A stretch of DNA of 5,942 nt, from NCBI GenBank assembly GCA_005878415.1, contig VBMM01000163.1, forward strand, positions 1 through 5,942, read 5' to 3'. Below the pieces are notes generated by a model. That model saw only the letters and a list, made by a program, of their open reading frames with translations. It made no database searches and had not been told where the DNA came from. The stretch's first letter is position 1. Each line of letters begins with the position of its first letter. Below are positions 1-5,756 of the stretch, one piece after another. Made by a program: the position numbers and the translations under genes. The DNA is from Methanobacteriota archaeon (GTDB lineage: Archaea > Thermoplasmatota > Thermoplasmata > RBG-16-68-12).

Positions 1-401
1 TGGTCCGCGATCAGCGCGTTCCACGTCGAGCTGAAGGCCCCGTCGACGAGGCCCGCGAGGAACGAGGCGACCACGAGCACCCGCACGTCCAACGTCAGGG
101 CGAACGCCGCCATGATCGGCGGGAACACGACGAGCGCGGCGAGCAGGACGCGCTTCTTGCCCTTCCGGTCCGCGAGGATGCTCAGCGGGATCGAGCCGAG
201 GATCAGGGCACCCCCGTTGACGCCGAGCAGCAGGCCGATCGTCCCTGAGTCGAAGCCGAGTTCCGGGAGGTACGCCGGAATCCAAACGAGGAAGAATCCG
301 TAGGCGATCGCCGACGGCGCGAGGAGGACGATGAACCACTGCACTTGGCGGGGGACGGGGACGCGCGTCCGCGGGGTGTCCGGCTTAGCGGTCGAGGCCA
401 T
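1..401 (-). CDS. Major facilitator superfamily (MFS) transporter, N-terminal part, truncated by window edge
   Basis: Reading the minus strand from the ATG at 399-401 gives 133 complete codons, open to the left edge, so only about the first third of a typical 400-residue MFS protein is present. A short polar Pro/Arg-rich N-terminus (residues 1-20) precedes four hydrophobic helices at about 22-44, 55-75, 84-102 and 107-127. The loop between helices 2 and 3 carries the family motif A: ADRKGKKRVL at residues 77-86, with D78, R79 and G81. Helix 4 runs GLVDGAFSSTWNALIAD, resembling the G-x-x-(E/D)-G/A segment of that helix in other MFS members. The protein would be a secondary transporter in the cytoplasmic membrane. 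The substrate cannot be told from this part. The gene is divergent from the oxidoreductase gene at 531. No Shine-Dalgarno sequence precedes the ATG, which suits a nearly leaderless transcript. Confidence 0.88.
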   Translation of the reverse strand, partial: MASTAKPDTPRTRVPVPRQVQWFIVLLAPSAIAYGFFLVWIPAYLPELGFDSGTIGLLLGVNGGALILGSIPLSILADRKGKKRVLLAALVVFPPIMAAFALTLDVRVLVVASFLAGLVDGAFSSTWNALIAD

Positions 402-428
402 GGGCCCGTCCGGCCGCAACGGCGACCC

Positions 429-438
429 GGTTATCTAG
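429..438 (-). promoter_or_regulatory. Candidate archaeal TATA box for the MFS transporter gene
   Basis: On the minus strand this reads CTAGATAACC, an AT-rich island in very GC-rich DNA, centred about 33 nt upstream of the ATG at 401. Archaeal transcription usually starts about 25 nt downstream of the TATA box, which puts the start near 407 and gives a leader of only a few bases. This agrees with the lack of a Shine-Dalgarno sequence. No clear BRE purine element is seen upstream, so the call is weak. Confidence 0.3.
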
Positions 439-482
439 CCTCCGGTGACGTCGGCGAAAGGATCCGCCAATCGATTCCGAAG

Positions 483-490
483 TTCCATAA
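483..490 (+). promoter_or_regulatory. Weak TATA-like element for the rightward gene cluster
   Basis: TTCCATAA is the most AT-rich stretch near the right side of the divergent gap and lies about 44 nt upstream of the ATG at 531. A start about 25 nt downstream would leave a leader of roughly 18-20 nt, enough to hold the GGGAG at 516-520. The match to the archaeal TATA consensus is poor and the call rests mainly on position. Confidence 0.18.
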
Positions 491-530
491 CGGATGAACG
501 TCTTGGCGGTCGCCCGGGAGAGCGGGACCC

Positions 531-1154
531 ATGCGAATCGGGATCATCGGGGCAGGGCATATCGGCGGGACGGCGGCGAAGCTGTTCGCCCGGGCCGGGC
601 ACGACGTGGCGGTATCGAATTCGCGAGAGCCGGGATCCTTGGATCCTCTGGTCTCGTCGATCGGACCGAGAGCGAAGGCCACGACGCCTGCGGATGCCGC
701 GACGTTCGGGGACGTGGTCCTCCTGGCGATCCCTTACAGGAAGATGGACCAGCTCCCTCCCGCGGAGCGGTTCGCCGGGAAGATCGTCGTCGACGCGATG
801 AATCCATACTCGGCGGCCGGCCGCGTGACGGACCTCGGGGAGAGCACGTCGAGCGAGGAGGTCGCGAAGCGGCTCCCTGGCTCCCGCGTCGTGAAGGCTT
901 TCAACACGATGGGTTGGAAGACGCTAGAGACCGGCGGACGGTCGTCGTCGAAGGACCGACTCGCCGTCTTCGTCGCGGGAGACGACGCGGCCGCGAAGGC
1001 GACGGTCGCGAAACTCATCGAGGAGATCGGGTTCGCGGCGCTTGACACGGGTTCGCTCCGCGACGGCGGGCGACGCCAGCAACCCGGTTCGCCAATCTAC
1101 GGGCGGCCGATGACCGCGTCCGAGGGCTCGGAAATCCTCCGCCGCCGGCCATGA
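531..1154 (+). CDS. F420-dependent NADP oxidoreductase-family protein (Rossmann fold)
   Basis: This 207-residue protein matches the small NADPH:F420 oxidoreductase-like family (F420_oxidored, usually about 200-220 residues) over its full length. The N-terminus is a dinucleotide-binding beta-alpha-beta with GAGHIG (G7-x-G9-x-x-G12). At residues 29-32, SNSR follows strand 2; in this family that segment binds the NADP phosphate. Further family marks are DVVLLAIPY, KIVVDAMNPY, VVKAFNTMGW and the C-terminal QQPGSPIYGRPMTASEG. Known members transfer hydride between NADPH and coenzyme F420, but many relatives have unknown substrates, so the reaction is not certain. The ATG at 531 starts directly on the first Rossmann strand. 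A GGGAG sits ten bases upstream (516-520). The stop overlaps the next start as ATGA, implying translational coupling. The protein should be cytoplasmic, as no signal peptide or membrane helix is visible. Confidence 0.88.
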   Translation: MRIGIIGAGHIGGTAAKLFARAGHDVAVSNSREPGSLDPLVSSIGPRAKATTPADAATFGDVVLLAIPYRKMDQLPPAERFAGKIVVDAMNPYSAAGRVTDLGESTSSEEVAKRLPGSRVVKAFNTMGWKTLETGGRSSSKDRLAVFVAGDDAAAKATVAKLIEEIGFAALDTGSLRDGGRRQQPGSPIYGRPMTASEGSEILRRRP

Positions 1155-1687
1155 GCGCGGCCCCTCCGCGATCGGCCTTCACCCCCTTCCGGGGCGTCGT
1201 GCGGGCGAACCAGGTGCACTGCCTCGAGGCGGCCCTCTGCGCCGCGACGATCCTCGAACAGCACGGATACCCGCCGATCGTTGTCGATCTCGAGTCTCAG
1301 GACGACCTCGATCATGTCGTCTTCCTGTTCCGGCGGGCCGGGAAATACGGGACCGTCGCACGGTCACGGGACCCCGGTCTCCATGGCCGCAAGCCGCTCT
1401 ACAGATCGATTCGCGATCTCGTCTATTCGTACGTCGACCCGTTCGTGGACCTCACGGGCCGCGTCAACGGGTACGGTGTCCTCGACCTCCGGACTCTCCG
1501 CGCGGACTGGCGGCTCTCCCCGCGGAACGCGTGGGCCGTCGAGCAGACGCTGATCCGGATGCCCCACCGGCGGCTCCACTCGTCCGACGCGCGGTACCGG
1601 CGGTGGCACGAGCGCTACATCCGGTACAAGGCCCGCCATCCGGACGGCCGGCCGAAGTTCTACCCGACCCGCCACCGCTGGCTCTAG
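1151..1687 (+). CDS. Transglutaminase-like domain protein, function unknown
   Basis: The 178-residue product resembles a recurrent uncharacterised prokaryotic family with a transglutaminase-like (papain-type) core. The segment VHCLEAALCAATIL (residues 22-35) places a cysteine, C24, at the start of a helix, as in that fold. DDLDHVVFLF (51-60) supplies a following histidine, H55, on a strand. A possible third acidic residue is D74 in ARSRDPG. LYRSIRDLVYSY (83-94) is also typical of the family as I remember it. The C-terminus (about 138-178) is rich in Arg, His, Tyr and Trp and strongly basic. No signal peptide or membrane helix is seen, so it should be cytosolic. A C-H-D triad would allow a protease, amidase or transglutaminase reaction, but activity and substrate are unknown. 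Its ATG overlaps the preceding stop (ATGA) and has no Shine-Dalgarno sequence, so its translation probably depends on ribosomes finishing the oxidoreductase gene. Confidence 0.8.
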   Translation: MSAAPPRSAFTPFRGVVRANQVHCLEAALCAATILEQHGYPPIVVDLESQDDLDHVVFLFRRAGKYGTVARSRDPGLHGRKPLYRSIRDLVYSYVDPFVDLTGRVNGYGVLDLRTLRADWRLSPRNAWAVEQTLIRMPHRRLHSSDARYRRWHERYIRYKARHPDGRPKFYPTRHRWL

Positions 1688-1703
1688 GACGAAGCGTCTC
1701 GCC

Positions 1704-1709
1704 GAGGAG
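1704..1709 (+). promoter_or_regulatory. Shine-Dalgarno sequence selecting the ATG at 1720
   Basis: GAGGAG lies ten bases before the ATG at 1720, in the 32-bp gap after the transglutaminase-like gene. It supports that ATG over the far-upstream in-frame start at 1531, which would lie deep inside the previous gene, and over the internal ATG at 1780. Confidence 0.55.
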
Positions 1710-1719
1710 CGTTACTTTC

Positions 1720-2847
1720 ATGATTTCACTCGCTCATGGCCGCCTCGTGGGGGGACGGGAGGCCGAACCCACTCAGCCGATGGGCGCGCGTGCCGCGAGC
1801 GGACCGCAGCGGCTCGGTCCGGGCGAGCGGTGGGAGCTGTCGAACGAGGGCGGCGCACCCGCAATCCTGACGCGGGAACAGATCGTCGAGGCCCTCCTGA
1901 ACCGATCCGTCTCGATGAACGCCCGCATTCGACCGCAAGGGAGCGGCCAGTGGTACGTGCCGGAGGCGTTCCCCGAACTCGAACCCGCGTGCGCGTCCGT
2001 GTCCTTCGCGCGATCAGGCGTCTCGCCGAAACAGGCCTCGGGCATGGTCGTCATCAGCTCGAGCGTGCCGCGCCTGCTCGACCTCTCGAAGAAGCTGAGG
2101 CACGGCAGCGGCGCACGGAAGCCGGAGTTCTTCCTCCCGATCCTGAACAAGGACCCCGGGGTGACGATGGTGACGTGGACCCAGCTCTTCGCGGTCTGGG
2201 ATCGATTCTACGTCGGTTGTGTCCTCGAATCCCACTACGTCAAACCGGGTCAGCCGCTGAACGTATTCCTGATCGGGATGAACTGCTCCGACAAACCGCA
2301 GGCCCGCGCTCTCGCCCCTTCGGGCTTCAGGCCTCCCGACTCCCGGGACCTCGCATTCACCCTCTCGCCATTCCAGTGGGACGTGAACCACTTCCCCCTC
2401 GGCACGCCCGCGGACGCGCAACAGCACACGCTCGGATTCCGCACGATATCGACCGCCGGCAAGGTCGCGACGGCGGCCGCGGTCGGCATCCTGACGTTGG
2501 GCACGTTCGTCTACGCGCCGGGGCACAAGGGGTTCTCGGTGAGCTACAAGGTCCTCGAGCCGAAGTCCGTGCAGTCGATCGTCTCCGTCGAGCAATCCGC
2601 GCTGAGGGCGCTGACCGAAGCGTTCCAAGACCACCAAGCGGAAGCCCTGGTGGGACCCGGCGGCGAACGGTTCCCGAAAGACCGGGTCCTCGAGTGGTTC
2701 CGCTACTATCTCGGGGCGAACCCGGAAACGATCGTCCACACGTTGAACGCGGAAAAGGACCGCTCGAAGGTGGTCCCGTCCCTCTTCAACCAGTTCCTGG
2801 GCACCGAGTTCCCCGACGGCACCTGGTTCCCGCCGGCCCCGAGTTAG
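1720..2847 (+). CDS. Protein of unknown function with GYF_2-like N-terminal domain
   Basis: From the ATG at 1720 the product is 375 residues. Residues 1-37 are polar and probably disordered. Residues 38-88 look like a GYF_2-type module: W38, then a Thr-Arg-Glu-Gln-Ile-Val helix start at about 51-56 and the closing Q77-W78-Y79-V80-P81, where the family has a W-x-P-A ending. GYF domains bind proline-rich peptides, and prokaryotic GYF_2 modules often sit on membrane-associated proteins. I do not recognise the rest. It holds a predicted beta-rich region (about 135-245), a hydrophobic stretch at about 248-266 that could be a buried strand or a single weak membrane segment, and a helical C-terminus (about 284-362) with RVLEWFRYYLGANPETI. 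No signal peptide is seen. It lies 32 bp after the previous gene and 65 bp before the membrane-protein gene on the same strand, so a shared transcript is likely. The gene is certain, the GYF_2 assignment moderate, and the function unknown. Confidence 0.78.
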   Translation: MISLAHGRLVGGREAEPTQPMGARAASGPQRLGPGERWELSNEGGAPAILTREQIVEALLNRSVSMNARIRPQGSGQWYVPEAFPELEPACASVSFARSGVSPKQASGMVVISSSVPRLLDLSKKLRHGSGARKPEFFLPILNKDPGVTMVTWTQLFAVWDRFYVGCVLESHYVKPGQPLNVFLIGMNCSDKPQARALAPSGFRPPDSRDLAFTLSPFQWDVNHFPLGTPADAQQHTLGFRTISTAGKVATAAAVGILTLGTFVYAPGHKGFSVSYKVLEPKSVQSIVSVEQSALRALTEAFQDHQAEALVGPGGERFPKDRVLEWFRYYLGANPETIVHTLNAEKDRSKVVPSLFNQFLGTEFPDGTWFPPAPS

Positions 2848-2862
2848 CCGAGGCGGACGAAG

Positions 2863-2870
2863 AGATTATC
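2863..2870 (+). promoter_or_regulatory. Weak TATA-like element inside the cluster
   Basis: AGATTATC is an AT-rich island in the 65-bp gap before the GTG at 2913 and lies about 43 nt upstream of it. That is nearly the same distance as the TTCCATAA element at 483 from its ATG. It could be an internal promoter giving the membrane-protein gene some independent expression. Position and base composition are the only evidence. Confidence 0.15.
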
Positions 2871-2900
2871 CGACGTCGCCTCCATCGGTCTCGGCCCCAG

Positions 2901-2906
2901 AGGGAG
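2901..2906 (+). promoter_or_regulatory. Shine-Dalgarno sequence selecting the GTG at 2913
   Basis: AGGGAG ends six bases before GTG at 2913, an ideal spacing. The frame stays open upstream through the whole preceding gene, so this site decides the start. The next in-frame ATG (residue 88 of the product) would cut off the first membrane helix. Confidence 0.6.
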
Positions 2907-2912
2907 CAGATC

Positions 2913-4034
2913 GTGGGACTCGAGCATACAGGCGTTCGACGAGCGACTGCAGACGGGACGGACGCATCGCGGTGGGCACGGGGCCCAGAGAAACCGACCC
3001 CGTTCGAGACGGTCCTGGACTCACTCCGCCTCCCGTACGTCCTCGCCGCGTTCGTGTTCGCGAACCTCCTCGCGGCGCCGGGATTCCTGGTCGTCGAGTT
3101 CGTCCGAACGGGCAGCTGGGATGCGGCGGCTCGGATCGCCGTCGCGAATGGCGGCGACGTCACATGGGAATGGATGGCGAACGCTGCGCTCTTCGTCCTC
3201 GTCGATTTCCTGGTGTTCTTGGGAGTCCGCGCGATGCGGGTGTGGCTCGTCTCGGCGAAGGACGAACTCGTCGCACTATGCCCGGAGGGCGAGCCGGCGT
3301 ATCGTCACGTCTTCCGATTCACGTCGGCGATGTGGCCGGTCGTCATCTCCGCGGGGCTCGAACTGATTTCCGGCGTCGGGCTCGCCCTCAGCGACAGCGG
3401 GAGGCGCGAAGGCTTGTTCCTCATCCCCCTTGAAATCCTCCGGTTCCTCCTGACGCTCGGAATCCTGAATTTCGTCTGGATGTACGCGACGGGACTCCTC
3501 GGGCTGTACGAACTCGGGAAGCGACCGCTCCGGCTGAAGTCGTATCGGGAGGATTCGTTGCTCGGCACCCGGCTCATCGGGCAGCTGTCGCTTCGCTTCG
3601 CGTTCTCGTACTACGCGGTCCTGCTGATCGTCCTCGTCGCGAATTCCTTCGCGGGCGATTTGAGCACCGCGCTGACGGTCGCCGTCTTCGCGGCCATCGG
3701 CATCCCCATGTTCTTCCTCCCGTTGAGTGGGATCCGCCGCAAGATGACGGAAGTGAAGCGGCGCGAGCTGTCCGCCGTCCGAGCCCGCTTCGTCCAAGCG
3801 GTGGCCGACCTCCGCGAAGACGATCCGCAACCGGAAGGCGAGCCGCTCGCGCTCGTCGATCGACGCCTGCGTCAAATGACGAGCTTGCAAGTCCTCGAAA
3901 TGGAGATTCGGGATGCAACGAACATCCGCACTTGGCCGTACGACTCGCGGATCCTCGGCCAGCTGACGATCATCGTCCTGTCCGTGACCGCCGCGATGAT
4001 CACGCGCCTGCTGATCAATGCCTTCCGGCTCTAG
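2913..4034 (+). CDS. Polytopic membrane protein of unknown function
   Basis: From the GTG at 2913 the product is 373 residues. After a charged N-terminus (1-40), hydrophobic helices occur at about 43-64, 88-106, 141-159, 175-198, 229-246, 254-271 and 348-368, suggesting about seven membrane spans. Between the last two lies a soluble, highly charged, probably coiled-coil helical region (about 274-335) that begins GIRRKMTEVKRREL and ends EMEIRDATNIRTWPYDSRILGQL. Proteins with a charged helix followed by a W-P-(Y/F)-D segment and a final helix recur in archaea and some bacteria as uncharacterised membrane proteins; this is from memory. No catalytic motif, transporter signature or sensor domain is recognised. 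The gene follows the GYF_2-like gene after 65 bp, and a joint membrane role is possible but unproven. It converges with the surface-protein gene across 59 bp. Confidence 0.8.
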   Translation: MGLEHTGVRRATADGTDASRWARGPEKPTPFETVLDSLRLPYVLAAFVFANLLAAPGFLVVEFVRTGSWDAAARIAVANGGDVTWEWMANAALFVLVDFLVFLGVRAMRVWLVSAKDELVALCPEGEPAYRHVFRFTSAMWPVVISAGLELISGVGLALSDSGRREGLFLIPLEILRFLLTLGILNFVWMYATGLLGLYELGKRPLRLKSYREDSLLGTRLIGQLSLRFAFSYYAVLLIVLVANSFAGDLSTALTVAVFAAIGIPMFFLPLSGIRRKMTEVKRRELSAVRARFVQAVADLREDDPQPEGEPLALVDRRLRQMTSLQVLEMEIRDATNIRTWPYDSRILGQLTIIVLSVTAAMITRLLINAFRL

Positions 4035-4081
4035 CCGGCCGTCCCATCTCCTCGTCTCGGTCCGGCTCGGACTGCACCGGC

Positions 4082-4108
4082 GACCGCGCCGGCTCAACCC
4101 GCGCGGTC
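4082..4108. terminator. Inverted repeat at the convergent gene junction
   Basis: GACCGCGC at 4082-4089 and GCGCGGTC at 4101-4108 form a perfect 8-bp GC-rich stem with an 11-base loop. The loop contains the stop codon of the minus-strand gene (4094-4096). It lies in and beside the 59-bp gap between two converging genes, where a bidirectional transcription end would be expected. No T-run follows on either strand, and archaeal terminators are mainly T-tracts, so a terminator role is doubtful. In GC-rich DNA such a stem can arise by chance. Confidence 0.2.
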
Positions 4109-5737
4109 CTCCGAGCCGAAGCGCACGAACGGAAGGTTCCCGCGACTCACCAGGCGTTCCAGCTCGACCGGGATGCCCTCGAGCTTCGACGTGTCGAGGA
4201 CGTCCCCGAACGCCCCCGGATATCGACTCTCTAACTTCTGGACGAGGACGCGCATCCTCGATGTCAGCGATCCCGGCGTCCGCCCACGGTAGACGACGGC
4301 GAGGTAGACGCGGTCTCCCCGGACGATCGACACGCGCTTCTCTCCAAGCTCGAGTCCTTCGAGGTGCCGCTCCGTCTCGTCGGAGAAGCTCCGGCGAGCG
4401 AAGTCCATGATCGTCGTCAGCATGCCCGTCAGCAGGTCCGTGTCGAGCGACCCGTCGCCGCGGCGCGACACGCTGCTCACGAGCAGACCGGTGTTCGTGA
4501 CGAGGAATGCCCACTCGAGCTGGCGGCGGCGGTAGACGAGGAACCCCCCGAGCGCGCCGGCCGCAAGCGGCATCGGAAGCCAGTAGAGCCAAGCGGGGAT
4601 GATCTCCTGGACGACGCCCGCGGGCAGGACCACGCGCACGTGGATCGTCGCGGCGCCGGTCAGGTTGCCGTCGCTCACGACGACGCCGATGGACTCGTCC
4701 GCGTCGGCGGCGTACGTCAAGAGAAGCCCTTGGCCGAGGATGATGGCATGAGGGCTGTTCGTGGACACGAGGACGAGGTCCGACACCTTCGTGTCCGGAT
4801 CCGCCAGGTACGACGTGAGCGAGAGGTACGTCGTCGTGACGTTCAGGAAGACGTCGGGCACCGCGAGGAAGGCGGGCGGACGGTCCACATGGACGACCGT
4901 GATGCGGACTGTGTCTTCCTGGAGCGCACGCTGTGGGTCCGTGGCGCGGAAGGTGACCGTCTCGGTGCCCCACCATCCCGCCGCGCTCGTGAGGTCGACG
5001 CTCCCGTTCGCCTGGATCGTCACGCCAATCCTCGAATTCCCGACGGTCCAGAAGAGCAAGATGCCATCCGGGTCCGCGAAGTAGTCCGAGAGCCGGTACG
5101 CCGCGCGGCGGGTCGTCCCTTCGTCAAAGGAGGCGTCCGGCATCTTCGTCACGATGATCGGAGGCCAGTCCGAGCCGATCGCAACGAGGACCGTGCGGTT
5201 GACCGTGAACACGCCATCGCTCACGGAGAGGACGAGGGGCTGGACCGTGCCGTTGAGGACCCACGGATAGGTCAACGTGAGGAGATGGCCCGACACGAGC
5301 GCGTGCGTCGGATCCGACGCGCTCACGATGAGGTCCGACGACGGGGTGTCCGGGTCGCTGAGGTATGGGTCTAGGGTGAAGGAGAACGGGGTATCGAACC
5401 GCACGCGCAAATCCGGCACGGCGCCCCACACCGGCGGCGCGTCGACGTGCAGGACCGTCACCCGGACGGTGTCCTCCGCAATCGCCCCGGTCGGGTCCGT
5501 CGCGCGGAACGTCACGTCCTCCTCGCCCCACCAGCCCGCCGGGGCCTGAATGTCCACGCTCAGGTTCGAGCGGATCGCGACAATCAAGTGCGTGTAGCCG
5601 GTCGAGTAGAACAACGAGTCCTGATCTGGATCCGAGAAGTACTCGGACAAGTTGAACACGCCGCGGACCAGCGCGCCCTCCTGCATCGTCACGTCGGGCA
5701 GGGACCTCTGGAGGGCGGGCGGGTGGTCGGTCGTCAC
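4094..5737 (-). CDS. Cadherin/Ig-like repeat surface protein with one TM helix and cytoplasmic roadblock-like tail; 3' part of a frame-disrupted gene
   Basis: The frame is open from 5788 to the TGA at 4094-4096; counting from the GTG at 5737 gives 547 residues. Two module types alternate. Type 1 (about 5-98 and 191-286) has an acidic S-D-P-D-type turn, then GWWG and VTFRATDP, ending in a V-x-V-x-HVD-x-PP linker. Type 2 (about 101-187 and 288-370) has (S/A)DPDT and a following V(S/V)SDG strand. These resemble calcium-binding cadherin-like or Ig-like beta-sandwiches of archaeal surface proteins. A helix at about 381-401 is followed by RRR (403-405), which puts the repeats outside. The tail (406-535), with LEWAFLVTNTGLLVSSVSRR, then LTGMLTTIMDFARRSF and VYLAVVYRG, resembles roadblock/longin-like tails seen on Thermoplasmata surface proteins. 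The GTG is not a credible native start: it lies inside a linker between modules, and the real N-terminus is in another frame beyond the right edge. The role is probably adhesion or sensing linked to a cytoplasmic partner (inference). Confidence 0.82.
   Translation of the reverse strand: MTTDHPPALQRSLPDVTMQEGALVRGVFNLSEYFSDPDQDSLFYSTGYTHLIVAIRSNLSVDIQAPAGWWGEEDVTFRATDPTGAIAEDTVRVTVLHVDAPPVWGAVPDLRVRFDTPFSFTLDPYLSDPDTPSSDLIVSASDPTHALVSGHLLTLTYPWVLNGTVQPLVLSVSDGVFTVNRTVLVAIGSDWPPIIVTKMPDASFDEGTTRRAAYRLSDYFADPDGILLFWTVGNSRIGVTIQANGSVDLTSAAGWWGTETVTFRATDPQRALQEDTVRITVVHVDRPPAFLAVPDVFLNVTTTYLSLTSYLADPDTKVSDLVLVSTNSPHAIILGQGLLLTYAADADESIGVVVSDGNLTGAATIHVRVVLPAGVVQEIIPAWLYWLPMPLAAGALGGFLVYRRRQLEWAFLVTNTGLLVSSVSRRGDGSLDTDLLTGMLTTIMDFARRSFSDETERHLEGLELGEKRVSIVRGDRVYLAVVYRGRTPGSLTSRMRVLVQKLESRYPGAFGDVLDTSKLEGIPVELERLVSRGNLPFVRFGSEDRAG
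4535..4597 (-). other. Transmembrane helix and stop-transfer of the surface protein
   Basis: Codons 381-401 of the surface-protein frame encode a 21-residue, mostly hydrophobic stretch rich in Ala, Leu, Trp and Gly, from P381 to V401, followed at once by Y-R-R-R. The positive-inside rule places the roughly 135-residue C-terminus in the cytoplasm and the repeats outside. Confidence 0.75.
4616..5725 (-). repeat. Two tandem coding super-repeats of about 186 residues
   Basis: Each unit consists of one type-1 module plus one type-2 module. The GWWG motif recurs at residues 69 and 255, and D-(H/W)-PP at residues 4 and 190, both 186 residues apart. The similarity shows in the DNA: GGGTCCGTCGCGCGGAACGT at 5493-5512 matches 4935-4954 with few differences, 558 bp apart. 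The type-2 module of a further unit starts at the right side of the window (to 5942), so the array continues upstream in the gene. Confidence 0.75.
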
Positions 5738-5756
5738 CTTGACGACGACGACCCGT

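Noticed and set aside
494..1045. Plus-strand open frame of 183 codons overlapping the oxidoreductase gene
   Set aside because: The composition is Arg/Gly-rich low-complexity, while the 531-1154 frame shows a complete Rossmann family match.
1531..1719. Upstream extension of the GYF_2-like gene to a start at 1531
   Set aside because: The extra 63 residues are Pro/Ala/Arg-rich and overlap the end of the transglutaminase-like gene. A good Shine-Dalgarno sequence precedes the ATG at 1720.
2014..2739. Minus-strand open frame of 241 codons inside the GYF_2-like gene
   Set aside because: Its Arg/Glu/Val-rich sequence has no recognisable motif, and it lies opposite a frame with a Shine-Dalgarno sequence and sensible protein composition.
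3276..4976. Long minus-strand open frame of about 566 codons antisense to the membrane-protein gene and out of frame with the surface-protein gene
   Set aside because: The product is Arg/Pro/His-rich with no hydrophobic or domain pattern, and it crosses two well-supported genes in other frames. It is a shadow of GC-rich coding DNA.
4364..5374. Plus-strand open frame of 336 codons opposite the surface-protein gene
   Set aside because: It is rich in Arg, His, Asp and Val with no domain pattern, as expected for the antisense of the repeat-coding DNA.
5124..5756. Continuation of the upstream surface-protein frame past the junction
   Set aside because: Homology to the repeat modules ends at 5757. 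The following residues are Arg/Pro/Gly-rich out-of-frame reading of the real module sequence.
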